Source of the DNA: CANIGN01 sp041391385
Lineage (GTDB): Bacteria > Bdellovibrionota > UBA2428
Assembly (NCBI GenBank): GCA_041391385.1
Contig: JAWKOD010000003.1
Coordinates: 434,001 to 498,000 of the forward strand
Direction of reading: 5' to 3'
Length of the DNA stretch: 64,000 nt
The notes under the pieces: model-generated
What the model was told of the DNA's origin: nothing
The model's input: the letters and a program-made list of their open reading frames with translations, nothing else
Databases searched by the model: none
Shown here: positions 1-6,915 of the stretch, piece after piece
Layout of the letters: every line of letters begins with the position of its first letter
Position numbering within the stretch: the stretch's first letter is position 1
Program-made: the position numbers and the translations under genes

Positions 1-1091
1 TCAAAAGCAGCATTCATTTCGATTGTTTCAAACGCAAAAGCGATATCATTTGGCTGTGGTGCAATGGTTAGCATTTCTTTTATCTGAGCTTCTATCTTTT
101 CGACCTCAACGTTGCGTTGATTAGAGCTCGCAAGACCTCGAACCGTATGTGCCTCTGTTACAAGATCATCCCAGCGACGTGCTAGATCTTCTGAATCTGA
201 AGGATTGTACCAACCACTTTTAGCTTTTGTTGGAAGTGAAAACTTGAAAACGCCCCAATCCTGCCCTTGTTGCCTCAAGTGAACCAAGAGTGCTCCACCC
301 ACTTCAATAGGCCTATCCCATCCGCCACTTTCTCGTGCGCCCAAAAAAAGTACCGGGCGCTTTACAGTCTTCGCGAGCGGAAGAAGTTCTGACATTTCCA
401 CATCACTCAAAACTATAGGAAAGACATCAGCGGGCAAATCAGCCAATTCTTTTTTCAAAGCTTCTTCTGGCTTTTCGAAAGTCCAACCATACTCTTTTAA
501 TTTGTCATCAAACGATGAAAGGCCAAACAAAACAACCTTTCCACTCCTTAGATTAACAGGAACGCGACGCCTAAAGCTTGCTGCAAAACGACCCGGAGGA
601 ATAATATTACTCGCGAGCCAGGAAAACTTTGATTTTGCCCATAATTGAGAAAGCTTCTCTGGAGCCAATGTCCGATCCATGATCCCCAAATTGACCGCTG
701 TCATATTGAAGAAGTTAGTTCCCTCTACCATTGCCTCAGCGTTCGCAAAACTCTCCTTATCACCGCCTTTTTCGTAGGCAGGGGTTTTAAACAAAAGATT
801 CCCAAAATCCAGTAAAAGAGCGTTATCCCTCTCAGCGCTCAAGAGTCCCTCGTTTTTAAGATAGTTATAACGACGCTCTAAACCACCTTTTGGATTTAGC
901 GCACAACCACAACTTTCTCTCATACCCGTCACATTGCCTGAAAAAACAATTTTAACCTGAGACGCCTTTGTAGAAGCTCCCAAGCTGCTGAGGGCTGGAT
1001 TTCTAAAGGGATTTTTATCAGGAATTTTAGAAGACGCTGCATTCAGAGTAATAGAAAATGGGATCAAGAATAGAGCGGTCCATGGTCTCAT
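1..1091 (-). CDS. Exported 5'-nucleotidase/metallophosphoesterase-like protein, truncated by the window edge
   Basis: I read this frame directly; it is open from an ATG at 1091 to base 1 without a stop, so the C-terminus is missing. Residues 1-19 form a signal peptide. Residues 51-73 (SGNVTGMRESCGC, then NPKGGLERR) with Cys61 and Cys63, followed by LLLDFGNLLF near 93-101 and a VNLGIMD segment near 133, resemble the first metal-binding loops of exported calcineurin-type 5'-nucleotidase proteins with a CGC motif. A purine-rich AAGGG precedes the start. Periplasmic location is inferred from the signal peptide. Substrate is unknown, and the classical DxH metal motif is not evident, so catalytic activity is uncertain. 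Confidence 0.6.
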   Translation of the reverse strand, partial: MRPWTALFLIPFSITLNAASSKIPDKNPFRNPALSSLGASTKASQVKIVFSGNVTGMRESCGCALNPKGGLERRYNYLKNEGLLSAERDNALLLDFGNLLFKTPAYEKGGDKESFANAEAMVEGTNFFNMTAVNLGIMDRTLAPEKLSQLWAKSKFSWLASNIIPPGRFAASFRRRVPVNLRSGKVVLFGLSSFDDKLKEYGWTFEKPEEALKKELADLPADVFPIVLSDVEMSELLPLAKTVKRPVLFLGARESGGWDRPIEVGGALLVHLRQQGQDWGVFKFSLPTKAKSGWYNPSDSEDLARRWDDLVTEAHTVRGLASSNQRNVEVEKIEAQIKEMLTIAPQPNDIAFAFETIEMNAAF

Positions 1092-1209
1092 ATCCCTTCA
1101 GTCTACTCCAAGCTTCTGCAAACTCTTAGAGCCACTGTCATTTTTTTGTTGCGTGGAGAAAGCACTCGAGCAGTGGACAAAAGAGCTAGGCAGCTTTTAG
1201 TCTCACGTA

Positions 1210-1539
1210 ATGCCCAAGGTCATCTTTCATTTAAGTGACAAAACGACTCGTGAAGTTGAAGTCCCTACGGGAACTAAAGTAACCCAAGCAGCCTATCTGG
1301 CCGAGGTTCATATAGAGCAAACCTGCGGGGGGACCCCCTCATGTACGGACTGTACCATTAAAGTTCTAAAAGAAGAGGCAGGAGGTTCCCTGGAAGAAAT
1401 GCAGGGCAACGAGAAGCGACTTCTCGGAAATGTCTACCATATAACTCACGAGAGACTCGCTTGCCAGTCCGTGATAAAAGGTTCAGTAAGTATAGAAGTC
1501 CCATTTATCGAAGTAAAAAAACGTGAGGAGAGAGAATAA
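1210..1539 (+). CDS. [2Fe-2S] ferredoxin
   Basis: A 109-residue plant/adrenodoxin-type ferredoxin fold. The cluster ligands are visible as Cys39, Cys45 and Cys48 (CGGTPSCTDC) and Cys85 (RLACQS), the usual spacing for a [2Fe-2S] centre. It would act as a cytoplasmic one-electron carrier. Its stop codon overlaps the start of the peroxiredoxin gene by one base (TAATG), which suggests translational coupling and perhaps a shared redox role. The redox partner cannot be read from the sequence. No strong ribosome binding site precedes the ATG. Confidence 0.88.
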   Translation: MPKVIFHLSDKTTREVEVPTGTKVTQAAYLAEVHIEQTCGGTPSCTDCTIKVLKEEAGGSLEEMQGNEKRLLGNVYHITHERLACQSVIKGSVSIEVPFIEVKKREERE

Positions 1540-2333
1540 TGGCAAGTAAAAAAAAGAAGAAAAAATCGGCTAAAAAAACAACTAAAAAATCAGCTTCAAA
1601 AAAAGTGAAGCTCAAAGGCAAAAAGAAAGTAAAAAAAGTTCTCAAAAAGAAGAGCAAAAAAACTGCTCCAAAAAAATCGAAAAAAACTACAGCAAAAAAG
1701 ACAGCAAAGAAGGCAGTAAAAAAAGCTACGAAAAAAAAGCCTGCAGCTAAAAAAACTAAAAAAGCTGCTCCGAAAAAAAAGATCACAAAAGCTAAATTAG
1801 CGACACCAAAAAAAATAATTAAAGAAAACGTAACGCCCTCAATTGAAGTTGAAGTAGCCCCACTACTCCCTGACATCGGGTCAGGGATCCCTCAGTTCAC
1901 TTTAGAAACTACCATTGGTAGCCCCGTAAACTTAAACGAGCTCGCTGAAAACAATGCGAATATTGTTCTTTATTTTTACCCCAAAGACGATACCCCTGGA
2001 TGCACTCAAGAAGCGTGTGATTTTAGAGACAATCTAAACATACTTGAGAGCAAAGGCGCTCTCGTTGTTGGGGTCAGCCCTGACAGCAAAGAAAGTCATC
2101 AAAACTTTGCCAATAAATACAATCTAAACTTCCCTCTTTTAGCGGATCCTGAACACGAACTCGCTGAAACCATGGGAGTTTGGAAATCAAAGCAGTTCAT
2201 GGGGAATACTTATATGGGAGTTGAGCGCAGCACTTTCCTCTATAAAAATGGAAAACTCGCGCAGATCTGGTCACCCGTTAAAGTTGAAGGCCACGTTGCA
2301 GAAATTATTGAAGCCCTCGAAAATAACGCTTAA
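1539..2333 (+). CDS. PrxQ/BCP-type peroxiredoxin with a long lysine-rich, histone H1-like N-terminal tail
   Basis: Residues 1 to about 95 are almost entirely Lys, Ala, Thr and Ser, with repeated KKxxKK and AKK/PKK units like bacterial histone H1-like tails. Residues about 113-262 are a complete thiol peroxidase domain: the FYPKDDTPGCT motif carries peroxidatic Cys155, Cys160 five residues on is the PrxQ-style resolving Cys, and Arg230 (VERSTF) is the conserved active-site Arg. The enzyme would reduce hydroperoxides using thioredoxin. The tail is absent from ordinary BCP proteins (about 155 residues) and could tether the enzyme to DNA or another polyanion; that is inference. The frame stays open across the junction, so the fusion looks real. 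It is coupled to the upstream ferredoxin and followed by a terminator. Confidence 0.88.
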   Translation: MASKKKKKKSAKKTTKKSASKKVKLKGKKKVKKVLKKKSKKTAPKKSKKTTAKKTAKKAVKKATKKKPAAKKTKKAAPKKKITKAKLATPKKIIKENVTPSIEVEVAPLLPDIGSGIPQFTLETTIGSPVNLNELAENNANIVLYFYPKDDTPGCTQEACDFRDNLNILESKGALVVGVSPDSKESHQNFANKYNLNFPLLADPEHELAETMGVWKSKQFMGNTYMGVERSTFLYKNGKLAQIWSPVKVEGHVAEIIEALENNA

Positions 2334-2350
2334 GTATATAGATATTGAGC

Positions 2351-2375
2351 AAAAGGCGGCTCAAAACCGCCTTTT
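2351..2375 (+). terminator. Hairpin terminator after the ferredoxin-peroxiredoxin pair
   Basis: A nine-base-pair perfect stem (AAAAGGCGG / CCGCCTTTT) with a seven-base loop lies 17 bases after the peroxiredoxin stop. The right arm ends in four T residues, typical of an intrinsic terminator. Confidence 0.75.
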
Positions 2376-2390
2376 GCCCTAAGGATTTAT

Positions 2391-2804
2391 ATGACAGAAG
2401 CCACTCCACCCCAACCCAGTTACTTTGAAAAGTTTCTAGAACTTCACAGCCCTAGCTCCTCGTATGCCAATAAGATTCCAGAAAAGTGCCCCTCTTGCGG
2501 GTGCAAAGAATTCTACAAACAAAGTGACTTTAAAAGAGCTATCGGCCTTTGGCTTGTAAGTATTGCTTCAATTTTAACCATGGTGTTAATGGCTATGGGA
2601 TACGGATGGTTCACCATATGGTCTCCTATGTTTTTTCTTTTAATATTTGACCGCACATTAAACGGAATTAGGCCTTTGGCAGCCATTTGCTACCAATGCA
2701 AACACGTTGTCCGTGGAATTTCTAAAAAAGATCTCGAAGAAATTGATGGGTTTGAATTAGAGATTTACGACCGCTATAAATATAAAGAAGAACATAGCTC
2801 CTAA
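2391..2804 (+). CDS. Small membrane protein with a split zinc-ribbon-like Cys arrangement
   Basis: Unrecognised 137-residue protein. Two hydrophobic segments (about 51-70 and 74-87) form a hairpin in the membrane. A CPSCGC motif (Cys33, 36, 38) lies before it and CYQC (Cys100, 103) after it, so both Cys pairs would be on the same face and could form one zinc ribbon. It follows a terminator and ends tail-to-tail, overlapping the App1-like gene by four bases. Function unknown. Confidence 0.7.
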   Translation: MTEATPPQPSYFEKFLELHSPSSSYANKIPEKCPSCGCKEFYKQSDFKRAIGLWLVSIASILTMVLMAMGYGWFTIWSPMFFLLIFDRTLNGIRPLAAICYQCKHVVRGISKKDLEEIDGFELEIYDRYKYKEEHSS

Positions 2805-3868
2805 ACTGATTGAACTAAAAGTAGCTTTTTCCATTCCTGCAAAGTTCTTCGCTCAGTATCAGCACCCCACTGACGAGGCAAAAAACCCTTAGAGGTAGTA
2901 CTTATTGAATTAAATATTTTTGTGTTCTCCAAGCCCACCTTAAAGACATCTGCCCCCAATAAAGCGCCCGATATCTCAATCAAAGTTGTCTTCGAATAAA
3001 GAAAACGTCTGCAGCCCTCTATCAGCGCTTTGGCTATTTGCTCTGGACTCCAATCGTGAAGTAAAAGAAACTCTCTTCCAACAGAAACTACAGCCCTCAT
3101 ACGTATCATCTTATTTTCATACGCTACAGCAGCTGCCTGAAGGGAATTCTCCGTAGGAAAGAAAAAAGGCGCAAGGCGCCCATAACTCGCAGGTGATAAA
3201 TTAAGATCTAGATTAATAAAAGCTGCAAGAAGTGCCTTGGAGGGGACTTTTTCAAAATGCCTCGAAAGCCAAGCTACCTGGATAGCTTCTTGTCTAAAAA
3301 CTCCCAGATCTAACAAAAAGAAATACAACTCTTTACCGTTAAGCTTTCCAGATGAAATAAGAGCAAAGAGAGTAAAAACTCGAGCATCACTTTCGCTATC
3401 GTCTCCAAAAAAAATAAGCTTCGACGTCTTGGGTAAAAAGTACCAAAGACTTAAAAGAGCGCCGAGTTTGTAACCTAATTGCTCTTTTAGTTTTTTAAAC
3501 TCCCCAGAGCGTACATGCTTGAGCTGATCCTTTAAAATAAGCCCCTCATGCTCAATCCCGTCCAAATCCATTTTTGCTCTTAGGGTTGGACCTATCTGAG
3601 GGGGGGAGGCCGAAACAAAGAAAAGTGGATTCTTTGAAGGAAGCTCCTCAGCTCCTCTTCTTAAGGCACGCAACAAGAGTGAAAAACCAGGAACGCCATG
3701 TTTTCGCTCAGGTCGCTCAAAAGCCGCTCTTAAGAGGCCGCCTATGGAGTGAATCTGTGTATCTAAGTAGGTTCTATCGACATCGGACACAACAACAGTA
3801 CCCGAATAGTTCCGCGGAATTCTATAAACCGAATCCGGCACTAGAATATTTGGAATCTTATAGGGCAT
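2801..3868 (-). CDS. App1-like HAD-family phosphatase (phosphatidate phosphatase APP1 catalytic domain, DUF2183-like)
   Basis: Residues about 22-160 carry the HAD phosphatase motifs. SDVDRTYLDT gives the nucleophile Asp29 and general acid Asp31, FFVSASPPQ is motif II, a Lys follows in the LILKDQLK stretch, and GDDSESD provides the acidic metal site. The SDVDRT start plus SASP motif II is the arrangement of the APP1 phosphatidate phosphatase family, which dephosphorylates phosphatidic acid in yeast; the bacterial substrate is not known. The C-terminal 190 residues are unassigned. No signal peptide or membrane segment is clear. The gene is alone on this strand and divergent from the beta-barrel gene. 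Confidence 0.72.
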   Translation of the reverse strand: MPYKIPNILVPDSVYRIPRNYSGTVVVSDVDRTYLDTQIHSIGGLLRAAFERPERKHGVPGFSLLLRALRRGAEELPSKNPLFFVSASPPQIGPTLRAKMDLDGIEHEGLILKDQLKHVRSGEFKKLKEQLGYKLGALLSLWYFLPKTSKLIFFGDDSESDARVFTLFALISSGKLNGKELYFFLLDLGVFRQEAIQVAWLSRHFEKVPSKALLAAFINLDLNLSPASYGRLAPFFFPTENSLQAAAVAYENKMIRMRAVVSVGREFLLLHDWSPEQIAKALIEGCRRFLYSKTTLIEISGALLGADVFKVGLENTKIFNSISTTSKGFLPRQWGADTERRTLQEWKKLLLVQSV

Positions 3869-3992
3869 AGCTCTATTTTAAGCTGAAACCTCAAACACCG
3901 CACTTCGCGTCACAATAAAAAATACTCGCATAGTCACAATTCACCAAGATACTCAGTTGGGACTTTGCGCTCTGCCTGATAAAACTGAGCCT

Positions 3993-4637
3993 ATGTTAAA
4001 GCCGTTGAACAAGAATTACTGTTTTACTAAAATCTCCTTAGCTGCATTTGCCTTATTTTTTGCAACACACGCTACTGCGGGTGTCACACATTCTGTTCAA
4101 CAAACAGCTGTCACTCTACAACCCGGAAATTATGAACCTAGGGGTCAAGGAGATGTTATTTTAAATCGTGGCGGAGGGGTCAACGTATCTGGTCACTTTA
4201 AAGCGGGCATCATCGAAGACATGCTCGATGCCGAAGCTTTTATTGGAACAGGTAAAACAGATTTCAAACTTGGTGCTACAGCTAAATTCAACCTCCTTCC
4301 AGATCTCCCCGGACAAGTCGGCCTTGCTTTTATTGGTGGATTTGGCTTCATCAACGATGATTACAAAGGCCAAGGCAACGATTCTATAAAAGTTATAAAT
4401 TTGGGGGCTATTACTTCTAAAAAAGTTGATGCTTCATTTGGAAGTGTCTCTCCCTACGCTGGGATTCAGGCCGAACTCCTTTTCAAAGATGGCGACAACG
4501 ACGCTCCCATCACTGGCATCGTAGGTGCTGAATGGGCGCTTAGCGAATTAAACCCCTGGGTTTTCTTCAGCGAGCTTGATATCGACATCAACGACAGTGT
4601 TTTTCTCCTAGCAGCTGGTGGAGCTTATCGTTTTTAA
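3993..4637 (+). CDS. Exported outer-membrane beta-barrel-like protein
   Basis: An ATG at 3993 gives a typical signal peptide (about residues 1-30, ending near THATAG); the frame is also open upstream to 3957, but those residues do not look like a leader. The mature part alternates polar and hydrophobic residues with many Gly and Asp turns, and the protein ends in an aromatic beta strand (GGAYRF) as outer-membrane barrels do. No family is recognised. A role as a small outer-membrane protein is inferred from shape only. It is followed 16 bases later by the LD-carboxypeptidase gene and may share its transcript. Confidence 0.62.
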   Translation: MLKPLNKNYCFTKISLAAFALFFATHATAGVTHSVQQTAVTLQPGNYEPRGQGDVILNRGGGVNVSGHFKAGIIEDMLDAEAFIGTGKTDFKLGATAKFNLLPDLPGQVGLAFIGGFGFINDDYKGQGNDSIKVINLGAITSKKVDASFGSVSPYAGIQAELLFKDGDNDAPITGIVGAEWALSELNPWVFFSELDIDINDSVFLLAAGGAYRF

Positions 4638-4653
4638 GGAAATCAAATAGCTC

Positions 4654-5547
4654 ATGAAATTTCATATATGGTCTGGTTCTCATATTATAAAAAAATCCGA
4701 TTTTGAAAAGGGACTCAAGTCTCTACAAAAACTTGGATTTGAATATGAAGTTTCTGCAAAAGTAAAAAATTACTCTATTAAAAACCAAACTCCACTTTTG
4801 CCTTTTTTAGCTGGGAGTGACTTACTCAAGGTTCAAGAGTTTTTGAAAATCGCAGACAACGCTAAGGCAAATTGGCTTTTAGCGAGTCGAGGTGGTTATG
4901 GCTGTCTGAGATTACTTAAGCTTCTAGACGAAGCCCCGATGCAGCGAAACCAAAACTTGCACGTATGGGGTTATTCCGACCTAACTGTATTACAGCTTTA
5001 CCTCTGGCAAAGAAAAGGTTGGTTCTATGTTCAAGGCCCATTGCTTGGATCAGACAGTCTCGTGAAACCCAAAAAGGAAGAGCTCAACACGCTTCAAAAC
5101 GTTGCTAAATTTGGAATCTTTCCTTCTCAATTTAAGGTTAAAGCCTTAAACAAACATCTCACGCTCCCCAAGTCTGAACCCTTTTTGTTTTTAGGAGGCA
5201 ATCTTGCTTCAATTGTTTCAATGCTCGGTACCCCCTGGGAACCTCGCCCCCTCCAAGATTTTGTTCTTTTTTTAGAGGATATTGACGAAGCCGCGTACAG
5301 GACAGACAGACTTTTGACACAACTTAAGAACTCGCGCTTTTTTGACAAGTGCAGAGGAATTGTCCTTGGTCATTTCACAAAGAGCCCCGACTACCTCAAG
5401 ATATTTAAGGCACTTAGCACTGAGCTACGTCTTCCGGTGTATTCGGGCATACCCATGGGTCACCAAGCGCCAAGAATCCCCCTCATAATGGGTAAGGAAA
5501 TAATTTTTGACGGTCCCCATCTTCTTTACTCAGACGCCAGTTCTTAG
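4654..5547 (+). CDS. ldcA: Murein tetrapeptide LD-carboxypeptidase (peptidase S66)
   Basis: Cleaves the terminal D-Ala from murein tetrapeptides during peptidoglycan recycling. The S66 signatures are complete: SRGGYG at 79-83, nucleophile Ser108 in GYSDLT, GGNLASI at 181-187, Glu208 in LEDIDE and His270 in MGHQAP form the Ser-Glu-His set. Length (297 aa) is normal for the family. There is no signal peptide, which fits a cytoplasmic recycling enzyme. Confidence 0.93.
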   Translation: MKFHIWSGSHIIKKSDFEKGLKSLQKLGFEYEVSAKVKNYSIKNQTPLLPFLAGSDLLKVQEFLKIADNAKANWLLASRGGYGCLRLLKLLDEAPMQRNQNLHVWGYSDLTVLQLYLWQRKGWFYVQGPLLGSDSLVKPKKEELNTLQNVAKFGIFPSQFKVKALNKHLTLPKSEPFLFLGGNLASIVSMLGTPWEPRPLQDFVLFLEDIDEAAYRTDRLLTQLKNSRFFDKCRGIVLGHFTKSPDYLKIFKALSTELRLPVYSGIPMGHQAPRIPLIMGKEIIFDGPHLLYSDASS

Positions 5548-5603
5548 TGCATTTCAGCTTCACAGTATGTGTTTTGTGTTAAGAACTTAACCTTATGAAA
5601 TCC

Positions 5604-5631
5604 TAAAAGTATTTCACGTTTCAGCCGATAA
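5604..5631 (+). promoter_or_regulatory. Sigma-28 (FliA)-type flagellar promoter upstream of the TadC-FHA operon
   Basis: GCCGATAA at 5624-5631 is an exact match to the -10 element known for enterobacterial sigma-28 promoters, and a TAAA -35 core lies 16 bases upstream (5604-5607; the usual gap is 15). An AGGAGCAAGG ribosome binding site follows at about 5640 and the ATG at 5657, so the distances suit a real promoter. The window also encodes FlgM, the anti-sigma-28 factor. Spacing one base long is the main caveat. Confidence 0.6.
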
Positions 5632-5656
5632 GTTCGTGTAGGAGCAAGGATTTTTA

Positions 5657-6553
5657 ATGATATTGGCTGTCTTCGGCGCAATCATGATTGGTGGCGCATT
5701 TTTTTATATCGTTTACTCAACGATGTCTGCAGCAGACCAGCTAGCAGCTGAGGAACGTCTTGGTCTTTCGCTCGAAGATGACAAAGCTGCAAAAAAACTC
5801 CCCTTCTACATAAAAGTTACATCCCCTCTCTTACGTGAACCGTATATCAATCTTGGAACTCAATTCTGGAACCAAGATCGTCTCACAGGAGTAAAGAAAA
5901 GACTTGTAAGTGCGGGCATGGGTCAAGTCATTACTCCCGAGCAATTTGTTGCTTCAAAGTTTTTCCTATTTTTATTTATCAGTAGTTTCTTTATTCTCAT
6001 TCAACTCTTTGGAACCCCTCCTCCTCCACTTTTTTCAATTGGCTTTTCACTTTTTTCATTTTTCATTCCCGACTTACACCTGTCCAACGTTAGAGCCATA
6101 AGACAACGTGAAATTAAAATTGCAATGCCTTATATCATCGATCTTCTTGCTCTTTGTATGGAAGCCGGACTTGATTTCATGGGAGCCGTAGGAAAGGTTA
6201 TTGAAAAAGCACCCCTTAGCCCCTTTGTTGAAGAACTCTCCGTTGTACTCAAAGATATTCAACTTGGTAAAACGAGAGCGAAAGCGCTCAAAGATATGAG
6301 CGCAAGAATAGACATGCTAGAGATTTCGAGTCTTGTCGCCATTATTGTCAGCGCAGATCAAATGGGTGCAAGTGTTGGCAATGCACTTAGAGGATCAAGC
6401 GATCTTCTGAGAAACGAACGTATCATGAAAGCTGAAGAGCTTGCTGCCAAAGCAAGTCAAAAAATTCTTGTCCCCCTTATCTTCCTTATTCTTCCTGCCG
6501 TCATGCTTATCATCATTGGCCCCGTAGTCCTTGCTGCATTGGGGGTTAAGTAA
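5657..6553 (+). CDS. tadC: TadC-like inner-membrane platform protein (type II secretion system F domain)
   Basis: A 298-residue T2SF-domain protein of the Tad/Flp pilus type. It has a hydrophobic N-terminus, a central pair of membrane segments (about 98-140), a T2SF core (MPYIIDLLALCMEAGLDF to QMGASVGNALRGSS) and C-terminal membrane helices. Such proteins couple the TadA ATPase to pilin assembly. It overlaps the next gene by one base and heads an operon of FHA proteins. No TadA, TadB, TadZ or secretin gene is adjacent, so its partners must be encoded elsewhere. A sigma-28-like promoter lies just upstream. Confidence 0.85.
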   Translation: MILAVFGAIMIGGAFFYIVYSTMSAADQLAAEERLGLSLEDDKAAKKLPFYIKVTSPLLREPYINLGTQFWNQDRLTGVKKRLVSAGMGQVITPEQFVASKFFLFLFISSFFILIQLFGTPPPPLFSIGFSLFSFFIPDLHLSNVRAIRQREIKIAMPYIIDLLALCMEAGLDFMGAVGKVIEKAPLSPFVEELSVVLKDIQLGKTRAKALKDMSARIDMLEISSLVAIIVSADQMGASVGNALRGSSDLLRNERIMKAEELAAKASQKILVPLIFLILPAVMLIIIGPVVLAALGVK

Positions 6554-6915
6554 TGAGTCGTGTAACCATACGCATATTAGTAAACAACAAAGTATTTTTA
6601 AAGAACGCTTGGAAAGCTCTTAGCCTTGGTTCAAAAATGAAAGGTTTACTGGGCACAAAAGAATTAAAAGAAGGCGAAGGCTTACTTATTCCAGATTGCA
6701 AACAAGTTCACACCTACTTCATGCAATATCCAATTGATGTAGTTTTTTTAGACTCAAAAAATAAAGTCATCAAACTTCAGACCCTTAAACCTTGGAAGAT
6801 TTCTCCATGGATATACAAAGCAAAATCAGTCCTAGAACTCCCTGCAGGTTATGCCAAAAAGAACAAACTTGTAAGTGGAGATCAGTTGGAGGTCATATCA
6901 AATGATCCAGCTTAA
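6553..6915 (+). CDS. DUF192 family protein
   Basis: The MKGLLG, HTYFMQYPIDVVFLD and VLELPAG stretches are the conserved signature of DUF192, a small beta-rich fold of unknown biochemical role, often exported. This copy lacks an obvious signal peptide. It overlaps tadC by one base and the FHA gene by 14 bases, so it is firmly within the operon. Association of DUF192 with Tad genes is seen in other proteobacteria, but a mechanism is not established. Confidence 0.82.
   Translation: MSRVTIRILVNNKVFLKNAWKALSLGSKMKGLLGTKELKEGEGLLIPDCKQVHTYFMQYPIDVVFLDSKNKVIKLQTLKPWKISPWIYKAKSVLELPAGYAKKNKLVSGDQLEVISNDPA

Noticed and set aside
1505..1876. Phe-rich 123-residue ORF opposite the lysine tail
   Set aside because: It is the antisense of AAA-rich codons; TTT runs give poly-Phe. 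No ribosome site or homology-like pattern.
3574..3870. ORF of 98 codons on the plus strand inside the App1-like gene
   Set aside because: Fully covered by a protein with clear HAD motifs on the other strand; composition looks random.
5578..5591. Palindrome GTTAAGAACTTAAC upstream of tadC
   Set aside because: Short and AT-rich; sits before the sigma-28-like promoter but I see no factor that would use it.
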